Source: Hexactinellida sp. DTS-2022 (Eukaryota > Porifera > Hexactinellida). Taken from it: a stretch of 64,000 bases of DNA. Positions 50,001 to 58,755 of the stretch are shown one piece after another (positions within the stretch are counted from its first letter, which is position 1; each line of letters starts with the position of its first letter). The stretch is taken from contig JAPNXP010000009.1 of the NCBI GenBank assembly GCA_028753945.1, positions 6,386,001 to 6,450,000 of the forward strand, in the 5' to 3' direction. Below the pieces are notes generated by a model. That model saw nothing but the letters and a program-made list of their open reading frames with translations. It searched no databases and was not told the DNA's origin. The position numbers and the translations under genes were made by a program.

Positions 50001-52425
50001 TAACATTACTCTTGCTGCAATCGCGAAATTAAACACCTCCAACTTAACGGCTTGGTACAAACTTCCCGGTGTGCTCACTCGTCTCGCTGCTTCAACTCGG
50101 AACAGTCTGAATCTTGAGGTCGTGAGCCTCCAATCGGGACACGTCTCTCTCAAAGTGTCGCATTCCTCTCTCCCGGAGCGTTACTACGCAGCCTGCAATG
50201 CCAGAGAACAGGACTGCAGCGGGTCTCTCCCCCTCGTGCGCTTCTCCGAGGCTGCATTCCAATCGTACCAAGATTGGGATTGCTTAGACACTAACTGCAA
50301 TGTCGGTTCCAGCGGGTTTGAATCTGTCCCGTGTTATGGACTCATTATCGTCACCTCTGAACTCGGCAAACAGTCCTACTCCCTCCCCTCTGAGTACTCC
50401 CCCCAGCTGGTGTCCGGGATCCTATCCATTGCTCTGTTGCACCCCTCCACTTTTGAGGAGAGGTCGGTGACAGATGTTACTGTCACCCTTCTCACAGAAC
50501 ACTCTGGTTCCCTCCCTGCGCATTACTATTGCGCCCTCTGGAGCACAGGCTCTCTCAGCTGGGACATGTCACGCTGCTCTACACTATTACATGACAACTC
50601 AACTGTAGAATGCCAATGTGACAGTTCTGGAACCATTTCCGTTCTGTCGGTCTGTCCCCCGGGGAGCTACGGCCCTCAGTGTTCTCAGCTTTGTCCCCTC
50701 GGCTCTTGGGGGGACCAGTGCACCCAATCCTGTAACTGCTCTCCCAACTCAACTTGCTTTCCAACTGACGGGTTCTGCGATTGCTTTGCTGGCTATGTGG
50801 GTCCCTCTTGCGATACGGTATGTTCCAATTGGACCTATGGGAGATACTGTACAGAAGGGTGCACCTGCTACAAACCCAATTCATATGACTGCGATCCCGT
50901 CCATGGCGCGTGTAATTGCAAGCCGGGGTTCCGAGGGGAGCGCTGTGCCGTCACGTGCAACCGAGGGACCTGGGGCTACCAGTGTGCCGGAGAATGTCAG
51001 TGTCAGAGCACTGGCTTGTGCGATTATTTTGACGGGAGCTGCATCTGCCAGGCGGGCTTTGGAGGGGTGGGTTGTGGCACTCCCTGCTCCGAATGGACCT
51101 ACGGCGCTAACTGCACTGGGCACTGCTTGTGTGACAGAGACACCACTACTGTTTGTAGCCCCATTGACGGGGCTTGTGATTGTGTTACCACTCACACTGG
51201 GGGCAACTGCTCAACAGTTATAGTTCTAACTGGTGATCCCCCTCCCATTGAGATGTTGGCTGGTGCGACCGTTGTCATTGTTGTTGTTTTATGTATCGTC
51301 ATCATCATCGTTGTAATTCTAACTGTGGTTTGCTGCAGAAAGATGAAGAGGCGAGCAGTGGCCATTTCTCCAGACAAAAAGCCGCTCTACTTTGGCTCAG
51401 ATTCGGATTCTCTCTTTAAAGATAGGTTCAGTCCGGTGTCTAACATGCATGTCCACTATAACGAATTTGTGTCGACCAAAGTGGACAGTCTTGTAGCCAT
51501 TCCTGTGAGAGTCAGTATCGATTACATGTCTGATGAAGACAGCTGGCATTTCGTCGAGATCGTTATGGTGGGGGATAGGGACGGCTGGAGACCACACTCA
51601 CAAAAGGGACTCTCCGCTCAGTCCGGGGAGATGGAGGCAACCTTCCTGGTCCCTGAGAAGCCGGAGTTAGGAATCCTCTCGCTTTCCGGGCAGTTATCTC
51701 AAAAGCCGAAAACTGACACCATCTTAGAAATTTTTCCGGAGCCTGTGTTGCTGCCACGGGCAGACACCACTCTGATCGACCTGAGAGAAGCGTTTGTGGA
51801 CTCTGGTCTCTGGCCAGGCGGGCCTTTTCAGTTCTTGAAGAAGGACATCGCTTATGCTTTCATTCCTCTGGGCAGTGAAGAGGAGTACGAGCTGTCCGAG
51901 CTCGCCGACACCACTGTCTATATCCAGCAGGTCAGGGACGTAGGCGAGGTGATGCTGGAGCTGTGCGTGTGTGGGAAGGTTTCTAACTTCGAGTGCAGTC
52001 TGTGCGGGGAGAGGGGGTATTGCGGGGAGGAGTGCCAGGGCAGAGACTGGGAGGGACACATGCCGATATGTTCCCTAGCGCAGAAAGCGAACGACGCCTA
52101 CGATGTATCTCTTGGTGCCACGATGGGGGCTAGCATGGACCGTTCGTTTTTGGAAGATTCTGCGCTTCCGGTAGACATCAAGCTAGCCATGAGCTCCCGA
52201 CTGGAGAAGATCGGAGAGGAGGACGTGTCCCCTGTCCCCATAACACATGTCCGTCAGAAGCGCTCTCTCCCAGAGCACGCAGACCAGCCTCTGACACAAT
52301 CTGACTACTTTGTTCTAGAAGAACACCCAGGGACAGACGAAGTGGTATACTTTGACATCTACGAGGGCAGGAGGCTCCGCTCCCCTCCCGAGGGGGATCA
52401 GGGGGCTACTAGGGTTGACACCTGA
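47044..52425 (+). CDS. Large membrane protein: IPT, REJ-like, degenerate GPS, EGF repeats, TM, cytoplasmic MYND finger
   Basis: A 1793-residue single-exon protein. A signal peptide (MRMLLALLILLALL) is followed by an IPT/TIG domain (about 20-115). A long Ser/Leu-rich region like the REJ module of polycystin-1 follows (about 330-860). A GPS-type motif lies near 1160-1200, with CALWSTGSLSWDMSRC and a CxC, but its cleavage tripeptide HL(S/T) is replaced by SSG. Five or so laminin/MEGF-type EGF repeats (1203-1392) precede one transmembrane helix (about 1403-1431). The roughly 360-residue cytoplasmic tail has a MYND-like zinc finger at 1641-1676, with YCGEECQ and W-x2-H-x3-C. I start at 47044 because it opens the signal peptide; an in-frame ATG at 46984 is the alternative. 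It looks like a cell-surface receptor or adhesion protein. I know no orthologue. Confidence 0.8.
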   Translation: MRMLLALLILLALLRSSLPTEVSRVQPLSGPTSGGTVLSVWGSGFIGGEEGTVCYWQGADFGASSDGTANINDTYFECTLPSLEGLANFRRISAGRSHVVVELLVSYNQTLSTNKLTFTLFNLSLLSVTDLTPLEGLYTQALSLSFSLSGLNYTRELACLFLQGVYPVTGLSLAAEYIVTCDIPSVSSPRREQAYLSLNGDTSGIVGAAPGTSLALTFYHSAPVAAASYSPSLSRLNIDFDREVEVGGREAPSQLSPSCDVIFSAETLGFIGSDAVCGWDNYQERRLVIELTRLSSLRGHTVLEYNSLISFRTPHTPYSYVTEASSISPDSSPPVPVLLTHTHIPVCGDMAFSAVSSQMGGTQDLAASWGLSASDEQAATSALLTLFGSQTGLEWSLPVTLFQSGVTYTVNLTLSNFLSNSVVTSVPLTESPAGLPSVTIHSSIPGTHYTHRDLLILTLIEVPPCLPLASSPLSFSWRLDNPVTSLSHSDLPVLLLPANSLASPGEYHVTYTVSKGSSSLSSLFRLPLSQADPVALVLGGSRRTHSLGENLVLDGSASFDLSRLPLSYRWTCYDVSSSTACRDRDGNNLLAQDSSRLFVLQQSLLRESLLRFSLTVSTMDGRTSAATLLTVEIRSSLPGVVYLSPPPYSRIPVGPDIPVRVAGWVRSPSDQYILSLATLSGVVEGQQYYDHSDNLAAIPLQFSSSPPYSLPSDSILLHASQLSQFSFHIPSASLRAGQRYRLVASLSTQEGVTAASAQMDIRVDSPPHLGGLTATSYVGSNGVNMYSLRASQWIDAPSALPLKYRFGIGQGGGVHWLTPSTTLAQLETPLLCSLSAELHLVLRVENSHGSTVYSSAQLQVSANDNVTGALEEVRDKLVYGYSVVGGLSIASSILYFYETEGELVPAATAATLWEYLNTTYWSLLSRDRSLSSHAIFLTAKLVLQTHSATGNNLMQVLDLLYDALAYVSECPPLDVPFYRGVSPQLFNITLAAIAKLNTSNLTAWYKLPGVLTRLAASTRNSLNLEVVSLQSGHVSLKVSHSSLPERYYAACNAREQDCSGSLPLVRFSEAAFQSYQDWDCLDTNCNVGSSGFESVPCYGLIIVTSELGKQSYSLPSEYSPQLVSGILSIALLHPSTFEERSVTDVTVTLLTEHSGSLPAHYYCALWSTGSLSWDMSRCSTLLHDNSTVECQCDSSGTISVLSVCPPGSYGPQCSQLCPLGSWGDQCTQSCNCSPNSTCFPTDGFCDCFAGYVGPSCDTVCSNWTYGRYCTEGCTCYKPNSYDCDPVHGACNCKPGFRGERCAVTCNRGTWGYQCAGECQCQSTGLCDYFDGSCICQAGFGGVGCGTPCSEWTYGANCTGHCLCDRDTTTVCSPIDGACDCVTTHTGGNCSTVIVLTGDPPPIEMLAGATVVIVVVLCIVIIIVVILTVVCCRKMKRRAVAISPDKKPLYFGSDSDSLFKDRFSPVSNMHVHYNEFVSTKVDSLVAIPVRVSIDYMSDEDSWHFVEIVMVGDRDGWRPHSQKGLSAQSGEMEATFLVPEKPELGILSLSGQLSQKPKTDTILEIFPEPVLLPRADTTLIDLREAFVDSGLWPGGPFQFLKKDIAYAFIPLGSEEEYELSELADTTVYIQQVRDVGEVMLELCVCGKVSNFECSLCGERGYCGEECQGRDWEGHMPICSLAQKANDAYDVSLGATMGASMDRSFLEDSALPVDIKLAMSSRLEKIGEEDVSPVPITHVRQKRSLPEHADQPLTQSDYFVLEEHPGTDEVVYFDIYEGRRLRSPPEGDQGATRVDT

Positions 52426-52568
52426 AAGCAACCTTGTTACTCCTGTGAGCTCACTTTTCTATTTGTATGTGTTTGTATTTGTATTATTTTCATTTTATTA
52501 GGTGTTATTTAATAAGTAAGGCCTGGCTCCATATTCGCTAGTTAGCTAGTCTAACTCTCCATAGCAGC

Positions 52569-53642
52569 ATGAGCTCTGAGGTAGAGTCCTGGTTAGATTC
52601 GAAAGAAGGTCCCAAGCGTAGCTTGAAGTCCGAGAAGGCCTGGTCCTCTGTAGCCTTCCAGGCGCACCTCGGTAAACAGTACAATATTAGCTTCCCTAAA
52701 ATTAACCCTCACCCCCGAAGCGGCCATAGGGCAACTAAGCAATCTACCCGGTCACTAACCAATGGTAACAGCCTAAGTAAGGGGGCCGCCAGACCCCCTA
52801 TTTCGGCTGACCCGGAGCAGGAGTATGCCCTTAGAGAGGGGCACGCGCACCAGCTGTCCCTAGCCCAGAAGCTGGGGCTCGTAGAGCGTCCCCCTTCCCT
52901 CCTCACGGAGGAGGAGTGGCAAGGAATAAAGAGGGTCTCGAACAAGAGACTCGACTCTACCAATCCCTGTCCCATCTGCAAAGACAGTTTTCATCTGCAG
53001 GCGCAGCTGCTGCTCTCCTGCTCCCACGTGTTCCACAGGAGCTGCTTGGAGAGCTACGAGCGGTTCGTGCGGCAGAGGGCGTGTCCCGTGTGTCGGTGCG
53101 AGCAGTACCAGGCGCGCGTGGTGTTTGAGGGCGCGAGACACACGCGGGAGAGAGCGGCTGTCCTCATCCAGTCGCGCTGGAGGGGCCACAGGGCCAGGCT
53201 AGAGTATATACAGCTACAGGAAGCGAATCCGCCCAAGCATCCGTCTCTTAGAAAGAAGTTCTTCTCCCGTAAACTCTCCCAGCTGACAGACCGCTACATG
53301 GAGCAGTGTGTGAAGCGAGAGCACGAGATCGACAGTCTGATTGACGAGCTCGACAGCACCCTGGGGCACAGCAGACGGACTCTGGCCAGTCTGGACCAGC
53401 ACCTGGGCAGTCTGGCCCCTGACCAGTGGGTAGGCATCAGGCATAGGGCCATGGACAGGGGCGAGCAGGAGTGTTCGATCTGTCTCACTCCTCTGTTCGG
53501 AGCAAAGGAGGTTTCTCTCCTTTCCTGTTCTCACTTATTCCACACCGCATGTCTGCAGTCATTCGAGGAATTTGCTAGTTACGCGCCTTTCGCATGTCCA
53601 GTCTGTAGGAGCACATACCAGAAAATACAAGTCACGCAGTAG
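52569..53642 (+). CDS. RNF32: RING finger protein 32-like, double RING with IQ motif
   Basis: A 357-residue protein, close to the 362 of human RNF32. It has the same unusual order: RING-H2 at about 134-176 (CPICKDSF ... SCSHVFHRSCL ... CPVC), an IQ motif at about 192-212 (AAVLIQSRWRGHRAR), and a second RING-H2 at about 302-348 (CSICLTPLFG ... SCSHLFHTACL ... CPVC). All zinc ligands are visible in both fingers. RNF32 is a testis-enriched putative E3 ubiquitin ligase in mammals. The IQ motif suggests calmodulin binding. The start codon is one base after CTCCATAGCAG. The gene begins 143 nt after the stop of the large membrane protein. Confidence 0.92.
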   Translation: MSSEVESWLDSKEGPKRSLKSEKAWSSVAFQAHLGKQYNISFPKINPHPRSGHRATKQSTRSLTNGNSLSKGAARPPISADPEQEYALREGHAHQLSLAQKLGLVERPPSLLTEEEWQGIKRVSNKRLDSTNPCPICKDSFHLQAQLLLSCSHVFHRSCLESYERFVRQRACPVCRCEQYQARVVFEGARHTRERAAVLIQSRWRGHRARLEYIQLQEANPPKHPSLRKKFFSRKLSQLTDRYMEQCVKREHEIDSLIDELDSTLGHSRRTLASLDQHLGSLAPDQWVGIRHRAMDRGEQECSICLTPLFGAKEVSLLSCSHLFHTACLQSFEEFASYAPFACPVCRSTYQKIQVTQ

Positions 53643-53770
53643 CTGCATGATGAGAACATTTCTTGAAACTTTTGTTATAATTAGACAGTATTCCTCTGTA
53701 CCATTTATACACTAAATATACGCACTTGTTTACTAACTTTGTTCAGATTTATCACACTCGTTAGCAGTTT

Positions 53771-54142
53771 ATGAATCAACTTGCTACTAGGACTGCTGCC
53801 TACATACAGGGCGCAAAGATTTTTCAAAAGCTCCCGAAGCAGTTACAAAAATACCTCCTCACCCCGGCCGGGCCCCTCACCATATTTTTCTGGGCTCCTG
53901 CCTTCAAGTGGGCGCTTGTGATCGCAGGAATCGCGGACATGACTCGCCCCCCGGAAAAACTAAGTGTTACCCAATCCACAGCGCTAACCGCCACAGGCTT
54001 CATTTGGTCTCGGTACTCGCTCGTAATTATACCAAAAAATTGGCTGCTATTCGCAGTGAACATATTTGTTGGTGCAACAGGGCTTGCTCAGATGTCCCGC
54101 ATCTATATGTACAGACAGTCCCTTGTTGGACAATCCTCGTAA
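53771..54142 (+). CDS. MPC2: Mitochondrial pyruvate carrier subunit 2
   Basis: A 123-residue protein, near the usual 127 of MPC2. It shows the family blocks FFWAPAFKWALVIAGIADM, RPPEKLSVTQSTALTATGF, WSRYSLVIIPKNW and NIFVGATGLAQMSR, with three short membrane helices. MPC2 forms a heterodimer with MPC1 in the inner mitochondrial membrane and imports pyruvate. MPC1 is not in this window. The D-lactate dehydrogenase gene starts 148 nt downstream on the same strand, and its product makes pyruvate. GTTAGCAG lies three bases before the start codon. Confidence 0.95.
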   Translation: MNQLATRTAAYIQGAKIFQKLPKQLQKYLLTPAGPLTIFFWAPAFKWALVIAGIADMTRPPEKLSVTQSTALTATGFIWSRYSLVIIPKNWLLFAVNIFVGATGLAQMSRIYMYRQSLVGQSS

Positions 54143-54290
54143 TACGATGACCTAGAAATAAGAAGCTAATCTTGTTGGAATATTATTATTAATATTAATT
54201 AATTGATTCGAGATATCTGCATGTCCGATTTATTTATATTATTTATTGATTGATTGCCAAGCTAACACTAATTAAATCCAATCCCTTTAC

Positions 54291-56173
54291 ATGCGATTAC
54301 GAGTGCCCAGATATAAGCTTGTCTGTCTCCCTAGCTATGATATAGCTGCCATGTCTGTGCCGATAAGACTCGCCTCTGCACTCATAAGCTCGGCTCCTAG
54401 GCTACCAGTGCGCCGCTTTGGAATCAGGAACCAGCTCCTGACTGTCCGGCCGTTAAGCAGCCTATCTGCTGATATGATCGAGAGCGCAGCTCGTATAGTG
54501 GGGCCGGATAACGTTAGTGTGTCTGAGGCCGCCCGGCTCCAGCACGGGAGGGACGAGAGCTACCATCCCCCTCTCCCCCCGGACCTGGTCCTGCATCCCA
54601 CCAGCACACAGCAGGTATTGTAGTAGCCGCTGATTGGTAGTGTGTTCATCTTACTCCCGGCACAGGTGTCAGAAATCGCGAAACTCTGCTCCCTACACAG
54701 GGTGCCAATGATCCCATTCGGAACAGGCACGGGGCTGGAGGGGGGCGTGGGTGCGACGAGAGGGGGCGTGAGCTTGAACCTCACACGCATGGACCAGATA
54801 CTAGAGGTTAGCGCCGATAACCTGTTTGCCACTGTCCGGCCTGGCGTCACCAGGAACGCCCTCAACACCTACATACGGGACACTGGGACGTGGTTTCCAA
54901 TTGACCCCGGGGCTGACGCCAGTCTCTGCGGAATGGCGGCTACTAGCGCGTCTGGGACAAACTCGGTGCGCTACGGGACTATGAAGGAGAACGTTATCAA
55001 CCTGGAGGTGGTGCTCGCCAGTGGTGACGTCATACACACCTCGGGCGCTGGTTTCCGAGCCAAGAAGTCCTCTGCTGGCTACAACCTGACCGGACTCTTT
55101 ATAGGTATGTGCAGCGCTGATTACTGATACATATGTACTAACTGCTTGCTAGGGTCTGAGGGCACTCTAGGAGTGATCACAGCTGCTACCTTGAGACTCT
55201 ACGGAATCCCAGAATCTGTGTCTAGCGCAGTGTGCGGCTTCCCCTCGATCTCTGACGCGGTCAGCACCGCCACACTCCTGGTGCAGACCGGAGTGCCAGT
55301 GGCAAGACTGGAGTTCCTAGATGACGTCATGATGGACGCGTGCAACAAATATTCAGGTAATCGCAATCATAATTAAAATTATTAAATGAATCCGTCTAAT
55401 CTCCAATGAATATTCATGAGCTCTAATAACAGCCAGATAACTGCTTATAAGTTCATTTGAGACGATTACAATGTTCTCAATTCCTGGCAAACTCAGAAGC
55501 ATTATAATGATCTCCTTTTATAGCCGCTAAGGAGATAGATCAGCAGTATAAATATCTTAGATCGAATTGGAATATGTAAACTTTAGGGCTGACTTATGAC
55601 GTCACTTCGACTCTGTTTCTCGAGTTCCATGGCTCCACCGGCTCGGTCAGTGAGCAGGCGGAGACAGCCAAACAAATCGCGGAAGATAACAGCTGCCTAG
55701 ATTTCCAGTGGGCGACTGCCCCCGAGGAGCGGAGCCGGCTCTGGCGGGCTCGCCACTGCGCTCTCTACGCGGCCAAGGCGCTTCTTCCCGGGGCGGAGCT
55801 GCTCATAACCGACGTGTGTGTGCCCATCTCCTCCCTCGCAGAGGTGCTGCTAAGGAGCAAGGAGCGCATCGGGCGCGCGGGCTGTCTGGCGCCCATCGTG
55901 GGACACGTGGGAGACGGGAACTTCCACTGCTTCTTCCTCGTGCGCCCGGGGGACGCGCGGGAACTGGAGAGGGCGAGGGAGATCGCCACGTGGCTGGGGC
56001 GGCTGGCCATCCGCGAGAGGGGCACCTGCACCGGGGAGCACGGGGTGGGCAGGGGCAAGCTGCTGCTGCTGGAGGAGCAGCACGGGCCCGCGGGCGTGGC
56101 GGCCATGCGGAGCTTGAAGGCTGCTCTGGACCCGAGTAACCTTATGAACCCCGGTAAAGTTATTCGAGTCTAG
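54291..56173 (+). CDS. LDHD: Mitochondrial D-lactate dehydrogenase, four exons
   Basis: Exons 54291-54614, 54666-55104, 55153-55356 and 55587-56173 join in frame to 517 residues (human LDHD 507). Introns are 51, 48 and 230 nt. An FAD-binding PCMH domain shows [13 protein letters not shown] and [14 protein letters not shown], then [16 protein letters not shown]. The C-terminal substrate domain has [11 protein letters not shown] and [11 protein letters not shown], including conserved histidines. The enzyme oxidises D-lactate (from the glyoxalase pathway) to pyruvate and passes electrons to cytochrome c in other species. The N-terminus is Arg/Ser/Leu-rich like a mitochondrial presequence. The ATG at 54351 is an equally good start. 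An ATTAAA at 56197 is a probable poly(A) signal, just 22 nt before the next gene's ATG. Confidence 0.93.
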
Positions 56174-56218
56174 CAGTCGCTTATTATATTTTGTGCATTA
56201 AACTGTTAGCTAGACTGA

Positions 56219-57148
56219 ATGGCGAGTCGGTTCCGAGCCCTCAGCGAGGGAGTAGACCTAGGGGAGCGCGGCGCCAAGTTACGGCACACTCGACACCCCA
56301 CGGTCCCCTCCAACATAATCAGATCTGGGTTCCTGTCGAAGCAGTCGGGCGGCCTCTTCAAGTCCTGGCAGCGGCGCTTCTTCGTGCTTAACCCGCAGTG
56401 CCTGTGCTACTTCCGCAACGAGCGGGAGGTGCGCGACGACGGGAGGGAGCCCTCCAAGCGGCTCTTCCTCAGCGACATCGCCTCTGTCACGGGCAGGTGT
56501 CCGGACATCAAGCGCTCCTTCCTGGTGGTCATCAACCTGAGCAAGGGCGCCTGGGTGGTGCAGGCCTCCAGCGAGGAGGACCAGGAGAAGTGGATCGGAA
56601 CGCTGCTCCGCTCGATCGACGCGGACAAGTCGGCTGAGCAAAACTGCCCGAAGCGGCTGAGCATGAAGCGAGTGACGGAAGATACGAAGCGGGTGCTGCT
56701 CGTTAAGGAGGAGGGGAGCATCGGCTGCACCGTCAAGAAGGCGGGCGAGTTCCTCATCGTGTCCCGGGTCATAGAGGGCTCCTACATCGCCCGCACCGGC
56801 GTGCTGCGGCCGGATGACGAGATCCTGGAGATCGACGGGACCACAGTTAAGGACAAGACGATAGAAGAGGTTATCGATCTGATCAGGTCGGCGCCTGAGT
56901 CCATCCTGGCCACCATCCGCCCCTTCAGGCCCATCCCCCGGGTCGCGGACACCGCCCCCTCTAGCTACACACAGGTGGCCCCCTTCTCGGTGGGGAAGAC
57001 ACGGAGCGTCCCTCCAACCAGGATAAACCCGTCCAGCTCCCTGCCCCCCACGCCCTCCTCTGTCCCTCTGCACTACGTAGAGTTCACACCAGATGAAGCG
57101 TCGCCGGACTCTATGTACTGCAACCTTGTTCTTCCAGATGTTAAGTGA
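56219..57148 (+). CDS. PH and PDZ domain adaptor-like protein
   Basis: A 309-residue single-exon protein. The PH domain covers about residues 35-135 (SGFLSKQSGGLFKSWQRRFF at its start, DQEKWIGTLLRSI at its end). A PDZ domain covers about 160-240, with VLRPDDEILEIDGT and EEVIDLIRSAP, although its carboxylate-binding loop (EEGSIGCTV) is not the usual GLGF. The C-terminal 70 residues are disordered and contain tyrosines in possible SH2-binding contexts, such as YTQV and YCNL. This suggests a membrane-recruited signalling adaptor. I do not recognise a specific orthologue. Its start is only 45 nt after the LDHD stop codon. Confidence 0.75.
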   Translation: MASRFRALSEGVDLGERGAKLRHTRHPTVPSNIIRSGFLSKQSGGLFKSWQRRFFVLNPQCLCYFRNEREVRDDGREPSKRLFLSDIASVTGRCPDIKRSFLVVINLSKGAWVVQASSEEDQEKWIGTLLRSIDADKSAEQNCPKRLSMKRVTEDTKRVLLVKEEGSIGCTVKKAGEFLIVSRVIEGSYIARTGVLRPDDEILEIDGTTVKDKTIEEVIDLIRSAPESILATIRPFRPIPRVADTAPSSYTQVAPFSVGKTRSVPPTRINPSSSLPPTPSSVPLHYVEFTPDEASPDSMYCNLVLPDVK

Positions 57149-57343
57149 CTCTCTCTTGCCCGTGGGCTAGATTTAAATGTTCATTCACCCTATTTGTATA
57201 TGAGATCTTTGTATATGCAACTATAATACTACATAGTTATATTCCACATTGTTCCTGGTTCAGCAGTGCTACGTAGCTGCTGTTACAACATACGTGTTCT
57301 ACGAATTCGCTTCGAGTATTCCTGTGCTCGTATTTAGCAGTGT

Positions 57344-58672
57344 ATGCCTAAGCGCAAGAAGAGAGGTTTCTTCCTGCCAGTGAAGAGCTCGGACAAGGGC
57401 AAGGGCAGGAGCGGGGCGGGAGACCTGTCGGAAGAGATCGACAGCGACTCCCTCTCCGAGCGAGGGGAGGCCCCGGGCCCGCGGGAGGACGCGAGAGCGG
57501 ACCTGGGGGAGGAGACCCCGCAGCAGAAGCGACTCCGGCTCGCCAAGCAGTACCTCTCCCAGCTGGCGGAAGGGGCAGAGGGGGCGGGAGAGACTGCCAT
57601 TGAGACAGAGGGGTTCCAATCCATCGGAGAGAGACTGAAGCAGGACGCCCAGGAGCAGAGCGGCAGGCTGTACCGAGAGCTCGCTGACGTAATCAAATTG
57701 GATCCCACCACTGTCCCCGCCTCGATGGGGGCTCACAGAGGCCCAGTGACCGCCCTGGCCCTGTCTCCGGACGAGACCACGCTCTTCTCTGCGTGCAAGG
57801 GGGCAGCCATAATCCAATGGGACCTGAGAGCCTGCATCCGACTGGCCACACTCAACGACCCCCGCAGGCCCGCCCTGGAGCGGTACCACACTGGGCGCAT
57901 CCTCTCTTTAGCTGTGTCCTCTGACGGGAGCCTGCTCGCGTCCGGGGGCACAGAGGGCAAGGTGGAGCTCTGGAACGCGGCCACTTGCAAGCACACTCAC
58001 ACCTTCTCTGGTCACAAGGGCGCAGTGACAGGGCTCTCATTCAGGGGCGGCAGCAGCGACCTCTACAGCGCCTCAGAGGACAGGACGGTGAAGCTGTGGA
58101 ACGCGGAATCTCTCACCTACGTCGAGACCCTCTTCGGCCACGAGTCCGCAATCACGGGGATAGACAGCCTCCTCTCCGAGAGGGCCGTGACCTCCGGGGG
58201 GCTGGACAGGTCCGTGAGGGTGTGGAAGATATCGGAGGAGACCCAGCTGTTGTACCAGTCCCACACCTACGCTGTCGACTGCGTAAAGTTCGTGAGCCGG
58301 GAGCTGTTTGTCGCCGGGTCGCAGGACGGGTCTCTCTATCTGTGGGGCCTCGCCAAGAAGCGGCCGCTCTGCGTGAGGAAGAACGCGCACGCGGGCTGGA
58401 TCTCTGCGCTGGGCGTAGTCCCCAACTCGGACCTGGTTCTCTCCGGCTCCAACGACGGGGCTGTGAGGGTGTGGCGGCTGGCGCGGGGCAAGAAGTCCCT
58501 GGAGCTGCTGCAGGAAGTCCCTGTGAGGGGGTTCGTGAACTCCGTTCTGATGACGTATGCCGCGGACAAGCTCGTGGTGGGCGTAGGCAGGGAGCACCGC
58601 CTGGGGAGGTGGTTCTGCGACAAATCTGCCAAAAACGTTATTTTAGTTTTCGACTTTAATCAGCAAACTTAG
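57344..58672 (+). CDS. RRP9: U3 snoRNP 55-kDa WD40 protein RRP9
   Basis: A 442-residue protein with a basic nuclear-targeting start (MPKRKKRGF), an acidic N-terminal third, the helical block QKRLRLAKQYLSQL, and a seven-bladed WD40 propeller from about residue 120 (GPVTALALSPDETTLFSACK, SLAVSSDGSLLASGG, GLSFRGGSSDLYSASEDRTV). The tail VGREHRLGRWFCDKSAKN matches the conserved RRP9 C-terminus. RRP9/U3-55K binds the U3 snoRNA B/C motif and acts in early 18S rRNA processing in the nucleolus. The length agrees with human RRP9 (475). TATTTAGCAG precedes the start by three bases. Confidence 0.93.
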   Translation: MPKRKKRGFFLPVKSSDKGKGRSGAGDLSEEIDSDSLSERGEAPGPREDARADLGEETPQQKRLRLAKQYLSQLAEGAEGAGETAIETEGFQSIGERLKQDAQEQSGRLYRELADVIKLDPTTVPASMGAHRGPVTALALSPDETTLFSACKGAAIIQWDLRACIRLATLNDPRRPALERYHTGRILSLAVSSDGSLLASGGTEGKVELWNAATCKHTHTFSGHKGAVTGLSFRGGSSDLYSASEDRTVKLWNAESLTYVETLFGHESAITGIDSLLSERAVTSGGLDRSVRVWKISEETQLLYQSHTYAVDCVKFVSRELFVAGSQDGSLYLWGLAKKRPLCVRKNAHAGWISALGVVPNSDLVLSGSNDGAVRVWRLARGKKSLELLQEVPVRGFVNSVLMTYAADKLVVGVGREHRLGRWFCDKSAKNVILVFDFNQQT

Positions 58673-58755
58673 AACCTTTCAATTAGCTTGTAACTAACAC
58701 TCCTGTTTGTACCATACTAGATCTGTCACCTCAGCTAAGAGATAATCTGACAAGC

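Noticed and set aside
50618-51223. 201-codon plus-strand frame overlapping the EGF repeats of the receptor gene
   Set aside because: It is an alternative frame of the Cys-rich repeats and lacks domain character.
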